Positions 45,145 to 60,228 of a stretch of 64,000 nt of DNA are shown piece after piece; position 1 is the first letter of the stretch, and each line of letters begins with the position of its first letter. The notes beneath the pieces were generated by a model that had not been told where the DNA came from, ran no database searches, and saw nothing but the letters and a program-made list of their open reading frames with translations. Origin of the DNA: Macrobrachium rosenbergii (Eukaryota; Arthropoda; Malacostraca; Decapoda; Palaemonidae). Position numbers and translations under genes: made by a program. The stretch spans positions 54,407,587-54,471,586 of the forward strand of contig NC_089763.1 in assembly GCF_040412425.1 (NCBI RefSeq), in the 5' to 3' direction.

Positions 45145-45648
45145 GATATGTTTCTTTTAACAGGAATTCTGAGTTCGTCCTGTGAGGACGAATATTTTGG
45201 AAGCGGTGTTCTTTTACATACTCTAAGACAGTTATTTTGGTCTAGAATAATTTTGACCTGTTTTATTTTATTTGATGACCAGAATGTTAGTCACCAGATT
45301 GGTTGGTCTAGAATCATTAATTCGATTGATTGTGAACCTGAATTTCCTCTAGTCATGATTTCCACTTTTAGGGGTGTGAGTCACTCCATTTCATAACCGT
45401 GGCTTTTGCTGAAATACTTTCGTTAAATTTGCAAATAAAGTCTAGTTTGGTATCTCGGTGTTTAATTCCAGTAGGCCTTTGTTTGAGGATAGATTCAGTG
45501 AGAGGATTCGAAGAGAGAGAAAGAATGTGTGACCCAGGTGCCGGCCATTGCTACGGGAGAATTTTAGGGATGGAAGATGACATGACGCTGTTCTTAAAAC
45601 AGATGCAGTAGGAGATTATAACCCTATCTGACCTGGGTATAGGGTCAT

Positions 45649-45652
<4 letters not shown>
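45145..45652 (+). mobile_element. Second gypsy copy: 3' end plus LTR
   Basis: 45145-45206 matches the DNA before the LTR at 3.4 kb (TTTCTTTTAACAGGAATTCT, then codons for CEDEYFGSG). The LTR, 45207-45652 (446 bp, TGTT...AACA), matches 3474-3924. The internal region upstream of about 45130 is not recognisable, so this is a 5'-truncated copy. Its right end meets (TA)n directly. Confidence 0.85.
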
Positions 45653-45747
<95 letters not shown>

Positions 45748-45792
45748 AGTATATATTCATATACATTTATATATATATATATATACATGTAC

Positions 45793-45860
<68 letters not shown>
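45653..45860. repeat. (TA)n array
   Basis: TA tract interrupted near 45746-45770 and 45785. Confidence 0.95.
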
Positions 45861-45865
<5 letters not shown>

Positions 45866-47260
45866 CAGTATATATACATGCATATATGTGTGTGTGCATG
45901 TCACTCCTGCCTGGAGTATTTCGGAATAGTCCATAACCTGTTTCATCTGGGTTGCAAATCTGAGCAGCCACATTTGATTAACTGCCATGTCCCTAATTCA
46001 CTGCTTAAACCTACAGTATGAGGGCATTGTTGGATAAATCATTCCACCTCATCCAGGAATCTAACTCTGACCATTCACGAGGAGTCTGAGTATAATTTCC
46101 CCCACAGCCACTAAAAGGAGGCAGCTCCTGAGAATAACAACATGGCAGCTCCTGCCATGTAACGGTCATCCTTCAACAGCTGAATCATGATAAAATCAGT
46201 GGTACTTTGTAAAGTTAAAGTGGTAATGGCTTGTGATATTAATACCCTGTATCCCAAGGCAAAGTACTGGATCGTTGAGGTTTATGAAAGCCTTACTTAG
46301 AAGGAATGCCCCAAAGGATAGATGGGCCTCCTACCATTCTTGCCATTCAGCATATCATTATAATTATCAGTACCCAGAGTATAGGGTTTCCAGCCAAATT
46401 ACTCTAATTATTTTGCAAGTATAAAACACTGGCACAAAAGAAATTAAATAACTAAATATGTTTAAGACAAGACAATATGTTTTAGCACTTGGAGGCCCAA
46501 AGTGAGAGAATGGTGTCGGACAAAGAAGGCTGTCTGAAGCGGCTCACAGATGCAGGGAGATGGAGGGAGAAGAGTATGCTATATTAGCAAGACAATAGCG
46601 TTGAGTGTTTGAGTCCAAATGTAATAGTCCAAGCATTGCATGAGTACAATTTAGTGTGGCAGGAAAAAACTTTTTATAGGAAAAGAGTAGGAGAGAAAAA
46701 CGTTTTTGCAAGTCTTAATCTAGAGTATGTCCGGCAGGGTATTTACAACGAATGAGGGTTTTTTGCTTAGGCATACCAATGGAAGATTCACTGAGGACAT
46801 GCATGTTATTATGGGGCGTAGGGCCTGTAATCTTACTTAAATTGCTCCCAAATGGCAACCTGGGTTCAAAACGTAAAAGGTGGACAATGGAAGAATGGTA
46901 TTCTGTAAAAACCTCAGTCTGTTTGCCTGGCAATGTTTTCATTTTGAATGCTTTTATTAAATTTAAATTAACCGTTACTTTTGTGTCATTTATTCAAAAA
47001 ACCAAAAAAGTTTAATCAACAATCTTTACAGTTAAAGCGAACTGCAAAATGCTTTATTATCATATTCACATTTTTCAAACAGTAATGGTTACATGTATGG
47101 TAATGCACCTTGCAATAGCATAATTAACTAACAAGTCACACAAAAACACGAAAGTTTACAACAAATATTTACCAATAATCATTACAGACGAATCATGTTA
47201 TAAATTTTCGAATGAATCAAAATATCCATTCATATCAAAATCGTGTTCAAAAGCATGTAA
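45861..47260. other. Non-coding stretch
   Basis: Nothing recognised. Open frames of up to 87 codons lack family features. Confidence 0.5.
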
Positions 47261-47269
47261 ATTATGTAT

Positions 47270-47640
47270 TAAAATGGAAAACTGAGGAGGACAATGGCTG
47301 CTCAAGAGTCAAATGCCAATACAATTCGGCTGTGTCTACTGCCATCAAAGGACTGCTAAACTTGGTCGTAGGCTACAGCGATGGCTTAATGAATGTGCAT
47401 CGCTGCTTGAGCGCAAGATCGGTTGGATATCATGCTAAATCGTAGGCATGACTTTAACCTCCCTGAGAGCGCTAAAACTTGGCTCAGATGATGAAGTCGT
47501 GACAGGCATTATCGAGAGAACTGTGGAAAGGATGTACTTTCATTTCAGCCTTTCTAATACACTATTCTTAATCAGTAAAATACATGCCCACATTATCAAA
47601 AGACTCTTCATGAGCATCTTATCGCAAGACATTCATGGAA
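47270..47640 (+). pseudogene. Possible PLE GIY-YIG endonuclease fragment
   Basis: Plus-strand pieces in different frames read KLGRRLQRWLNECASLLERK (47365-47424), RHDFNLPESAKTW (about 47445-47485) and VVTGIIERTVERM near 47500-47540. This order resembles the L--R---H, H-fdf--a and r-iiEs segments at the end of PLE GIY-YIG domains. The GIY and YIG motifs themselves are not clear. It lies on the opposite strand to the PLE RT at 47.9-48.9 kb. Confidence 0.35.
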
Positions 47641-47879
47641 TTTTATATAAGTATTCTTTAGTGTTTAAGTATATGTTTCATTGTTTTATTACTCTTTAAC
47701 ACTACCTTAACTCCAAAATTCTTAAGGTGGGAGATTTTTTCATATTTTTATTATATATATGCGTTTTGTAGGTTGCTTTTTTTTTTGTTACAGAGGGATT
47801 TTTGCTGCTTCTAATGCATTGACTAATACATAGTTAGGATATTTCAATTGCTTGCCTGTATCCCTAATCTTATATATTT

Positions 47880-48945
47880 CACCATCAATGTACTAAGGGC
47901 TACATATATGTAATGCTCTTAAAAACGTATATATAAACACTGTTCTCTTAACTTTAATGCTTTGACCAGAATAAAACTGCAGAGCAAAAATATTTGTAGG
48001 TTTTCTGTGAACACTGTTTGTAAACCCATTTACTAGTTCTATGTATAATACAATCCAAAAGGGTAGGCACATATTCTTTTCCATTTCCATAGCGAATTTA
48101 ATTGATGGTACTAATTCATTTAACTTGTCAAAAAAGTTATTTACATATTTGTTTCCTGTCCATACACACATTACATCGTCAACACACCTGAAACATACTA
48201 CATTGCGTGGAATGATTTTTTTAGCATCTTACATTATAAGATCCTGAATACAAAATACTTAAAACTGGAGACAGAGGATTACTCATGGCCATACCAAAAT
48301 CTTGTGAGTAAAATATTTCATTGAATTCAAATTTACATTTCTCTACACATTATATAATCAGTTTAATTACAGTGTCCTTGGAAAATGGTATATCCAGCTG
48401 TATGTTTGCTCAGAAATCCGATAAAAACTCCAGCAGATCATCAATAGGTACCTTTGTGAATAGTGATACCACATAAAAATTCACAAGTCTGGTTTCACTA
48501 TTAATCTGTACGCTATTTAGTTTATTCATCATGGCAGCATTATTCCTTTTATTAGCATCAAAGAGGGTACCAACACTGGGGTTAAGGATATCCGCCAGGT
48601 ACTTTGCAAGATTGTAAGATGCGGAACCAGCTGAACTGATAATTGACCTAGCGTATGTATATGATATAATAAAAACTCCCAAAACAAATTTCCCTACATG
48701 GTCAATTATTAGTTCAGTTGGGTTCCACATCTTTCAGTCTTGCAAAGTACTTAGTGATAAATGTTAAAATTCTTACGGTTTCGATCTAAAATAGCTTCCA
48801 CAAGTTTTCGTCGATGCGTATCTGCCATTGTTACTAATCTGTCAATATTATATAAATCTTTATATTTCATTAAAGCAGTTCCTCAGTATTCCGGGTTAAA
48901 AACTGCAATCAAATCAATGAAAAGATAGTAAATTATGCAGAATTG
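47880..48945 (-). pseudogene. Penelope-like element RT remnant (second type)
   Basis: Minus strand. NLAKYLADILNPSVGT (about 48570-48620) and NFYVVSLFTKVPIDDLLEFL (48420-48480) are the start of the RT. QDFGMAMSNPLSPVLSILY follows in another frame at about 48255-48310, then VMCVWTGNKYVNNF near the former YVDD (about 48125-48172) and VNGFTNSVHRKPTNI (about 47990-48035). The linker FLRALHICSP (about 47893-47925) closes the RT. The active-site YVDD itself is damaged. There are at least two frame changes. No GIY-YIG is seen on this strand downstream. Confidence 0.8.
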
Positions 48946-50345
48946 TTCATTCAAACAGATCCCAAACCCTAGCCTATGGAGGGTAATAGTCAGAGGCTAT
49001 AATCTGTCCCATTTGTTCTATGGGCAGAGCAAGGAGTTGGGCAATTAAATGTGGCATCACAGAGGACCCAGTGTTCACAAACACGTCACAATTCTTTCTC
49101 AGATATGCAAAACATAATCAATAGTTAGGACGTTGAACACTTAAACTACACCTCTCCCGTGTTTCTAGGACTGTGAACTTAAATTCATTATAATATCAAA
49201 TTTGGTTAGACTGTGTAGAATGAGCGTGAAATTGGCTATGGAACCGAGAGTCTGCGATTAGTGATGGAAATATCTGTTGTGTTTAAGTAAACTGGACCAT
49301 GAACCTGACAGCCTGTACCTTGTTCATGGCTACAGGGTGGGGTAACTGTTTTTGTTATCGACCAAGGAATGGCTGCGGGTATGGTCTTTGGAACCTAATA
49401 TATTTAAAAAATAAGATTCTTCTAAATAGAATTCAGTGCCTTCTAAAGTTATATTCTCTTGAGTGAATCTTCTGCTTGCTGAGAAAATTAATTTCTTTGT
49501 TATGAAATCGTCAGATGTTGAAGTATCAAATTTATTCCAGGGGGAAAATGAAACGAGATATAATTTTGCTCTTTTCAAGAGCTTTTGTTGCCTAACTCAC
49601 AGATATTTTCTAACGGTATGCAAAATTCAAAGAAAGAAAGTGCAGCAAGAATATTTACATAAAAGATAATAATAATCGTGCCACAGAATATTTTGGTTGT
49701 CAAGACAGAGACAGGTCCTTTCAAAAACAAAGGATATATCTCAAAATGTCGTGTATTCCCATTAAAAACTGCTGTTACCGATAATTAGGTCACAAGAAAT
49801 GTAAGCTTGTTTTGCCCCAAGAAGTTAAGTTCTTTATTGTTTTTCGAATATATTTCTGTTTTCAGTAATGAAGACTACTGATTGTCAGTGCAGAATTCAA
49901 TGTTATATCTTAATTATATTGGAAAAATGAAATAACTGCTTTGGTAAACATGTGAATAGTGTGGAAGCAGTTCATTAAATCTGTGCGCTAAATTAATGAC
50001 AAGCTGTCTGCAGCGGAAACATTAATCTATGATGCAGTAATAATAGTCGTAGTAAAGCAGGGGAAAATGACTGCAGATTGGTTGTATTTTCATTCGTCTT
50101 GGCGAACCATTCATGTAAGTTAGTTTCTGACTTGTGAACGTATATTTTCCTCTCCTTCGGTGTATATTTTTGAATCATTCTAGGCGTAAAAAGAGGGCCT
50201 CCGCATCCGTTACGGCCCTCCAAGAAGGCCATTGGCTGCATCATACTCAAAAGGGACAAAAGGCTCCCTTGTGGGACATTGGTTGGCATATCTGAGTCCT
50301 CTGATGACGAAGGAGGTGTTTTGTTTTCGTGGTATCGATAAAAGG
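48946..50345. other. Non-coding stretch
   Basis: May include the decayed PLE 5' end on the left. Nothing else recognised. Confidence 0.5.

Positions 50346-50348
<3 letters not shown>

Positions 50349-50405
<57 letters not shown>
50349..50405. repeat. (GA)n microsatellite
   Basis: Pure GA tract. Confidence 0.97.
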
Positions 50406-50408
<3 letters not shown>

Positions 50409-50550
50409 ACAGGGGAAGGGAGATCTTGGTGACAGCGCCCAACAATAACCATAGCGGTAATGAGGGTGATAACGAGGGAAATAACGAGGCAGGAAAATCC
50501 TTGTCTTAGGTTACAGCATTTACGATATCTGGGAGAATAATGGCAATAGC

Positions 50551-50552
<2 letters not shown>

Positions 50553-50608
<56 letters not shown>

Positions 50609-50617
50609 GGGGGGGGG
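50553..50617. repeat. (GA)n microsatellite ending in a G run
   Basis: About 53 bp of GA followed by GGAGGGGGGGGGG. Confidence 0.97.
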
Positions 50618-51976
50618 CTGGAGATTATGATGCCTATTTGTAATGGAAAATCATTTTCCGAATTTGAAGGTCTACCTTTCCTGTTAACAGGCATTTTCTT
50701 TTAACATTTTACATCAATTATTAAATTTAGAAGAAAATTACAATTCAGTCATTTGATTGATATACTATAAAGAACAGGCGATGCTTCGCAGCCAAGATCA
50801 TGGATTAAAAGCGTGAAAAGGAAATTCTCTTCTTTCTAAGTTTACGAAGCAGCATAACTCAGAGTCAGACAATACGCCGGAATCTTTGTTCTCTTTTTTC
50901 GGTAGTTTATCAACGCTCGAGGCTTACCGCTTTCTGGAAGATCTACGCAGCGCTTATCCTCGCTTGTAGAGGATTTGGTCGGTCAACCTGTTCGAAAGAA
51001 AACCTACTCAGCTTGTCAGAGCGCGCGGTAGTGAGGAATATCTTCTATTCTTTTCTTACGAATGCAAGGAAGATGCAAAATCCCTCTTGAATGCATCATA
51101 TGGCTGAAGTAAATAGCGACACGGATGTTTACTGTATTACAAAAAAATATGCACTATTTTAATTCTGAATTGAAAGGAAATTTTATTGCTAGGTTCCATT
51201 CCCTTTTCTATTTTTTTTTCTTTTGTTATAAAAAGGTTTTTAGACACTATACAAACTTTGAATCTCTATGTAGGTCACCAGAAATTATGCTCCGACTAGA
51301 TTTAAAATTTGTCTGACTAATTCTTGACTGTCAATTATTGTTATTTTCGCTATAGCTTTCTGTATGAGGACAGTGTTCCACAAAGATATTTTGAAAGATA
51401 GAATCACTATCATTCAATATAACTACATAATTAAATAAAATCATTATTTCATTTCTCTGTTTATACATGGTAATACGTTAGCAAGAGTTAGTTCAATATA
51501 CAATATTCGTCATACGTGGACAGGAGTAGTCAAGGATTTTAGTCAGAATTAAGATATATTCACTGATTTCTAAAGGCAGATTCTATTAAATACGTTCCTC
51601 ATGCTCAGTGATGCCATATTCAGAATTTCTCGGTGTTTCAGTGACGGTATTACACGTTTTCGGCAAGTTTTCAAAAGTTTTTATTCCTCAGAAAAAAAAT
51701 TCCTTATTTCTTGTTTAGTAACGGATGTGTTAGAATGAAACGACCTGAGGCATTGTATTCCTGCTCTTTTTTCTTTAGCGTGTAACATAAAGTTCAAAAG
51801 ATTTCTTGCATTTCATCAGAAATATGAAATACGAAGAACTAAAATAGGCGAATGTTGTGTGGCCTTTCCTTAAAAATTACTTAGGGCAACGTGAATTTAT
51901 TATTTGGTGAGAAGCAACACTGCCCTGAGGATTTTGTCTTGGTCCAAATGAAATTATTTTCATGCACATTTCTTTA

Positions 51977-51978
<2 letters not shown>
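50618..51978. other. Non-coding stretch
   Basis: Nothing recognised. Confidence 0.55.

Positions 51979-52068
<90 letters not shown>
51979..52068. repeat. (TA)n microsatellite
   Basis: Pure TA directly abutting the mariner fold-back. Confidence 0.97.
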
Positions 52069-52072
<4 letters not shown>

Positions 52073-52094
52073 GTGTGTTCAAAAAGTATCCGAC

Positions 52095-52405
52095 TTTTAT
52101 TCATACAAATACTCATATTCAGATACAACAATCTTACACTAATCTCCTTCAAAGCAGTCCCCTTCAGCTGCCACACACTTTTAACAGTTCTTCCACTATC
52201 AGAAGAAGCACTGGAACGCATCTTTTGAGACAGAGCGCAGCTGGTCAGTTGTGTTCTGCATGATGTCTACTCTGGACTGAAGTCTTGTCCCTTTCAGGTT
52301 TATTTTCAGCATGGAGAAAAGCCAGAAGTCACACAGAGCATGTCGGAGGTAGGGAGCCTGATGAAGCGCAGGTGTGTTGTGTTTGGCCAGGAAACTCTGT
52401 ATCAA
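52095..52405 (-). pseudogene. Mariner-type transposase C-terminus, left copy
   Basis: FLAKHNTPALHQAPY and LCDFWLFSML (about 52310-52400) match the mariner segment around the third catalytic Asp (usual PYSPDLAPCDFFLF). The Asp is kept as CDF, but the preceding SPDLAP is changed to LRHAL. MQNTTDQLRSVSKDAFQ follows at about 52210-52262, then a stop. The N-terminal two-thirds are absent. Confidence 0.75.
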
Positions 52406-52451
52406 ATGTGAAGAATGGGCGGGTGCATTATTGAGATGGAGCTGCCAATTC

Positions 52452-52501
<50 letters not shown>

Positions 52502-52503
<2 letters not shown>

Positions 52504-52746
52504 AAATGAAAAGTTCTGAGAAAAGCTGTGCAATTAAGTTTGTGGGTGTGACTTCTGGATTTTCCCAAGCAGAAAATGCCCCTGAAAAGGACCAGATTTC
52601 AGTCCAGAGAAGGCATCATGCAGAATGTGACTGATCAGCTGCATGCCATCTCAAAAAAAGGCGTTCCAGAGCTGCGTCCGACAGTGGCAGAACCGTTGGG
52701 AGGAGTGACTGGCAGCCCAAGGGGACTACTTTGAAGGAGATTAGTG
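52502..52746 (+). pseudogene. Mariner-type transposase C-terminus, right copy
   Basis: Plus strand, in changing frames: TSGF/FWIFP near 52550-52570, [14 protein letters not shown] (52619-52660), [14 protein letters not shown] (about 52670-52710), a stop, then [11 protein letters not shown] to TAG at about 52745. This is the usual end of the family (W--RW-KCI---GDYFEGD). It is the mirrored equivalent of the left copy. Confidence 0.8.
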
Positions 52747-52818
52747 TAAGACTGTTGCATCTGAATACGAGTATTTTTTTTATGAATAAAAGTCAGATAC
52801 TTTTTTTGAACACACCTC

Positions 52819-54286
<1,468 letters not shown>

Positions 54287-54368
<82 letters not shown>
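54287..54368. repeat. (TA)n microsatellite
   Basis: Pure TA tract. Confidence 0.97.
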
Positions 54369-54370
<2 letters not shown>

Positions 54371-55362
54371 AATAATGCTGTTTGTTGCAAAAGATGTTTG
54401 GAAAATATTTGTGCAAGTGCTTAGTCATGACAAATCAGCACATTGATAATTAAGAGTCCGTCTACCTGAGATGCCATGGGACCGGAAGCTTGCATTGGCA
54501 TTTCTCTTTGGAACCTTCTAGAGTGAATTCCTAGTTTTAACTGGTTTATAGGTGGAGCGTCGAGGCATATAAGTTCATTTGTACATATCTGAATGTGCCT
54601 TGTGCTTAGGCCTTTCATGTTATAATATATTATTATTCTGCTTGCAGATGAGCAGTGACCTGGGCACCTGGTTTCAGACTGTTGCCTAAATGGTGAGTTT
54701 TAGAGATAAACATTAATCACATTAGTTATTATTGTTATTTTGTACCAGTGATTTATTAGTTTTGTTTTGTATTCTTTTTATGTTTATGTATTTTGATGGT
54801 GTGAAAAACGTAATGTGCCTCAGGCTAAAGGAGATATTTTTTTCCTTTTTGTAGGTGCTTCATGACTGTATGTTATGTATGAGAAAATGGGCGCATGTGT
54901 GCGCCTGTTAGAGGTTGGCTGTTATGGGAATATGGCCAACTGAGTCTAGTACAAAAATTGACATTGGGGGGACTTTTTGTAATGACAGCATAGAGACGGA
55001 AGATGATTCTATTATTGTTAAAATTGTGTAATTTTTGGGAAATCATTTAGTTACTTGTATTTCCATTTATTATTTTCTTTAATTATAGATGGTTACCATC
55101 ATGGTCCCATGATTAGTTGGGGGAGATATGCCCCTGTGTAAACAAGTATTTAAAATGGCGGATGTGGGAAGTGGTCATTTAAAGTGGCATCGACGACAGA
55201 AGTAACTTTGAAAATTATGTGTAACAAGCAATTAATTATTTTGCTTAGGGAAAAATTTAATGGGGCAGTTTCCATCTTTTACAATTCCATTTTACAAGTC
55301 TCATGATTAGTCTTGCATAATAAATTTCTATTTTTGTAGTTTAGGGTTTGGTTTCCACACCT

Positions 55363-55363
<1 letters not shown>
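54369..55363. other. Non-coding stretch
   Basis: Nothing recognised. Confidence 0.55.
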
Positions 55364-55432
<69 letters not shown>

Positions 55433-55502
55433 GAATTGTTAGCGAATGAGGACACGTTACCAACAGAACTTAAGGTAAGACAGATACCTGCGGTGGGAGG
55501 TG

Positions 55503-55592
<90 letters not shown>
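55364..55592. repeat. (GA)n at 55364-55430 and (TA)n at 55506-55592
   Basis: Two microsatellites separated by about 75 bp. Confidence 0.96.
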
Positions 55593-55597
<5 letters not shown>

Positions 55598-55689
55598 ACT
55601 AGTCCCTTTTTACCACATAGGTAGTGCACAATTTTAATATTGCAATGCCCTCTAAATTTCTTGAGAAGTTATGAGTGCATAAAGGAAAT

Positions 55690-56128
<439 letters not shown>

Positions 56129-56710
56129 CTACTGGTTTGCAGGTCTCATTCCGTTGCTGATGGTCTGGGCAGCAGCATGATCATTTGTGGTGCTCAGTAG
56201 GATGCATCCTATGCCTTGGCTTACAGCAAAGACCCTAGGCAAGGGCGTGTTTCCTATCTCTGGACGATAGTCTTGATTTGCTTCATTGTCAATAATCGTG
56301 TCCAGGGGTGTTCTGCCGCTCGTGTCTCCCCTCGGATTTTCTTGGATGTCCTTTGGTTTCCTTGAAGAAGGGAGGATGAAGTCTGTGTTCCTCTGTACGT
56401 TTAACGCAGGCCATTGTTGTTTTATACTCACAGCTTCTGCTATTTGTAATCTATGGAACAAGGCTTCTCTATACACAATCTCTGTGCCTTCTAATAATTC
56501 TTCTAGAGTCGATTTACGGTCGTGATCTGCGTAGTGCTGAAATATTACCCCTTGGTTGCAGTGAACTTGCAATCGTCTGCATAGAGTGGTAGTGAAGCGA
56601 CCTATGTAGCAATTGCTGAGGGCTTGACATGCTCCTTCAGTACATTTAAATTTGTATACTACACTGGTCACCTCCCACATCTCTCTATGAAGGGCTGTGT
56701 TATTTTGCAT
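56129..56710 (-). pseudogene. PLE GIY-YIG endonuclease domain
   Basis: VVYKFKC-EG-C-----CYIGR matches GIY...YIG with the VYK variant (about 56605-56660), followed by TTTLCRRLQVH (about 56570-56605) with the conserved Arg. EIVYREALFHRLQIAEAVSI (about 56425-56485) and ALNVQRNTDF follow, corresponding to the E-I--A--I-----P-LN segment. The frame is open for 194 codons to TAA, so the domain could be nearly intact. A frame change near 56715 joins it to the upstream linker, and a non-templated start must be assumed. The GIY-YIG domain makes the DNA nick that primes PLE reverse transcription (family knowledge). Confidence 0.8.
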
Positions 56711-56724
56711 TTCAAGGGGGCTGA

Positions 56725-57040
56725 CTAGGATCGGGGGAAGTAGACGTACAAGGAAATATTCTCATTATTATTCGTAGGTGTCGTACTGTTGGCAATTATC
56801 CTCTTCACGGCCTTGACCTCATCCCTGAAGTGGCTGTGAAATGTGCGACTTTGTAATACAATGTGATGTTTCTCGGTGAGGTAGGTGTTGTCACTGGTGT
56901 GCTGGCATACTGTTTTCACATGAAACCTTTTATTAGATTGCTACTGTATCCGTTATTAGTAAGGAGCTGCCTACACATTCCACCTCTGGGTGAGCAGCTT
57001 TCCATGAGGAGCAGTGCGTAATTGCACATCTCATGTACAC
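56725..57040 (-). pseudogene. PLE linker between RT and GIY-YIG
   Basis: Reads GGMCRQLLTNNGYS near 56945-56990, then VCQHTSDNTYLTEKHHI (about 56870-56915) and ENISLYVYFPRS near 56728-56760. The -LCR-ML-NNGYSN-- and NI-LYYYF pattern is typical of the region before the PLE endonuclease. There are two frames. Confidence 0.6.
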
Positions 57041-57366
57041 AGCTGTGGCTGCGTTCACACCAAGGGAGTCGCTTCAAGTCGAGTCACATCAAGTCACAGT
57101 AATTCATTTGAAGCGATTCATTTTGACGAAACCCTGTTCACACCAAATGCATCAACCTACTGCGCCAATAACTCAAGTCTGTACTCTTTTTTATCTTTAT
57201 ATTGCCACAGTGCCACAATAGGTTTTGTTGAGAATGGGTGCATATTCTCTTGCTAAAATTAATGCTTTGCTGTGGCTTTGTCGTTGCAAACGTAAAAATA
57301 AACCTTGAACCTGGGTGCATCATCTGAACAAATGACACACCACTAATAATGACAGTTTAGATGATT

Positions 57367-57369
<3 letters not shown>

Positions 57370-57443
<74 letters not shown>
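57370..57443. repeat. (GA)n microsatellite inside the TIR element
   Basis: Pure GA tract of about 73 bp. Confidence 0.97.
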
Positions 57444-57445
<2 letters not shown>

Positions 57446-57764
57446 AAGCGATTGACAAAGTTATTTTTCCAAGGTAAAAAATCACTGAAATTTCTAATAT
57501 TTCGTTACCAGATAATTCTGGAGGAGAGCTCCACATCTAGTTTTGAGGTTTAAACCATGTAAAAACCTTTTACATGGTTTAGTATATTAGGCTACCTGAA
57601 AAAGTGGAAAACCTACCTAACCTAACAGATTACATAATTATCATAAAATATAGGCCTATGGGTAGAAAGGGGATATTGATAATTTTGGCTATTTTGAGTT
57701 CATAGTAATATATAAGCAAAATGTATTGTTCAAAGCATAATAAAGTGTTCAACGTTAATAAAAC

Positions 57765-57911
57765 TTTTGTCTTTTAACTGCACATGACATTGCAGCAGCA
57801 ACTTCTTTCCATAAACTGACAATAAAGTCACGATCACGGTGGTTGGGGTCACTGGCATCATAGAATAGCATGGCGCTCCTGAACTAAGTTTATTAGTAGT
57901 TCGACCAGCAT
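57765..57911 (-). pseudogene. MADF DNA-binding domain fragment
   Basis: One minus-strand frame reads MLVELLINLVQERHAILYDA followed by SDPNHRDRDFIVSLWKEVAA. The LI-LV-ER--LYD-----H-DRD----W-EVA pattern is the MADF (Myb/SANT-like) domain. The frame has no start upstream and ends at a stop shortly after. In PIF/Harbinger elements such a protein accompanies the transposase (family knowledge); here only the domain core remains. Confidence 0.7.
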
Positions 57912-58154
57912 ACTTGCAAATGACACGTGACACTCTCTATGACTGACATCAAAAATAGGTCCAGCTCTGTTTGTGACCTAAAGCGATGTAACACAATGTG
58001 ATGTGATGTGACTCGACACATTCGGTGTGAACGGTTTTTTTCAAAGGCCCATACAAATCGGTGTTAAACTGGGTTGGCGATTCACGATGCCTCATGAATT
58101 TTCGTGACTTGACGTGACTCGATTCGACGCGACTCCCTTGGTGTGAACGCAACC

Positions 58155-58520
58155 TACCACAGAGCATTCGTAAGTGTCAGGGTAATCCTATGGGTGTGAA
58201 GGCCCTGACCCATATTAGTTACCATTTGGTACAAGGTAGTATTGTACCTGTCTCCTTTCTTCTCCACATTTACACACAAAAAAGGAAGTCAGCCTTCGAC
58301 ACCATATTCAATAGTGAAGTTTAGGCTAGAGTTCCTCCTCAAGCATACTGTAGGCGGGTGACTTCTTCGTCAGTATCGACGGCAATGAAGATATCTTCAA
58401 CATATGGTGCATTATCTTCGGTTTCGGATGTAGGGAGTGATAATCTTATTCAGTCTTGGCTATTTTACAAGTTGGAGAGTTAACTTGGGCAATTACAGGA
58501 AGTGACGGGTTGCTGGCCTT
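58155..58520 (-). pseudogene. PLE RT remnant with internal deletion
   Basis: Minus strand: SLPVIAQVNSPTCKIAKTE near 58450-58510 is the start of the RT. Immediately after ITPYI the sequence jumps to PYVEDIFIAVDTDEEVTRLQ (about 58360-58420), which holds the active site as YVED in place of YVDD. LNFTIEYGVEG, a degraded LPFLDV, DRYNTTLYQMVTNMGQ and GLHTHR follow. The palm between the first two pieces (about 100 residues) is deleted. Stops and frame changes are present. Confidence 0.75.
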
Positions 58521-58540
58521 ATTAGTCTTGATGGTGCTGT

Positions 58541-60228
<1,688 letters not shown>

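Larger units (their letters stand above)
57047..58154 (-). mobile_element. TIR DNA transposon with MADF domain (PIF/Harbinger-like)
   Basis: Ends are GGCTGCGTTCACACCAAGG on the left and GGTTGCGTTCACACCAAGG on the reverse-complemented right. Inverted similarity continues through AGTCACATCAAGTCAC / AGTCACGTCAAGTCAC, and a further subterminal TTCACACCRAATG lies on each side. It interrupts the PLE. A MADF-like fragment lies inside; the DDE transposase is absent. Flanks GT and TA do not give a clear target duplication. MADF-bearing elements with such TIRs point to PIF/Harbinger, by inference. Confidence 0.75.
56129..58520 (-). mobile_element. Penelope-like element with GIY-YIG, split by a DNA transposon
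   Basis: Minus-strand order: RT N-terminal part, RT C-terminal part, linker, GIY-YIG endonuclease. The continuity is interrupted by a TIR element at 57047-58154; PLE sequence resumes on both sides. It is the only PLE here that retains a clear endonuclease. Nothing is seen of the usual PLE long terminal repeats. Confidence 0.8.
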
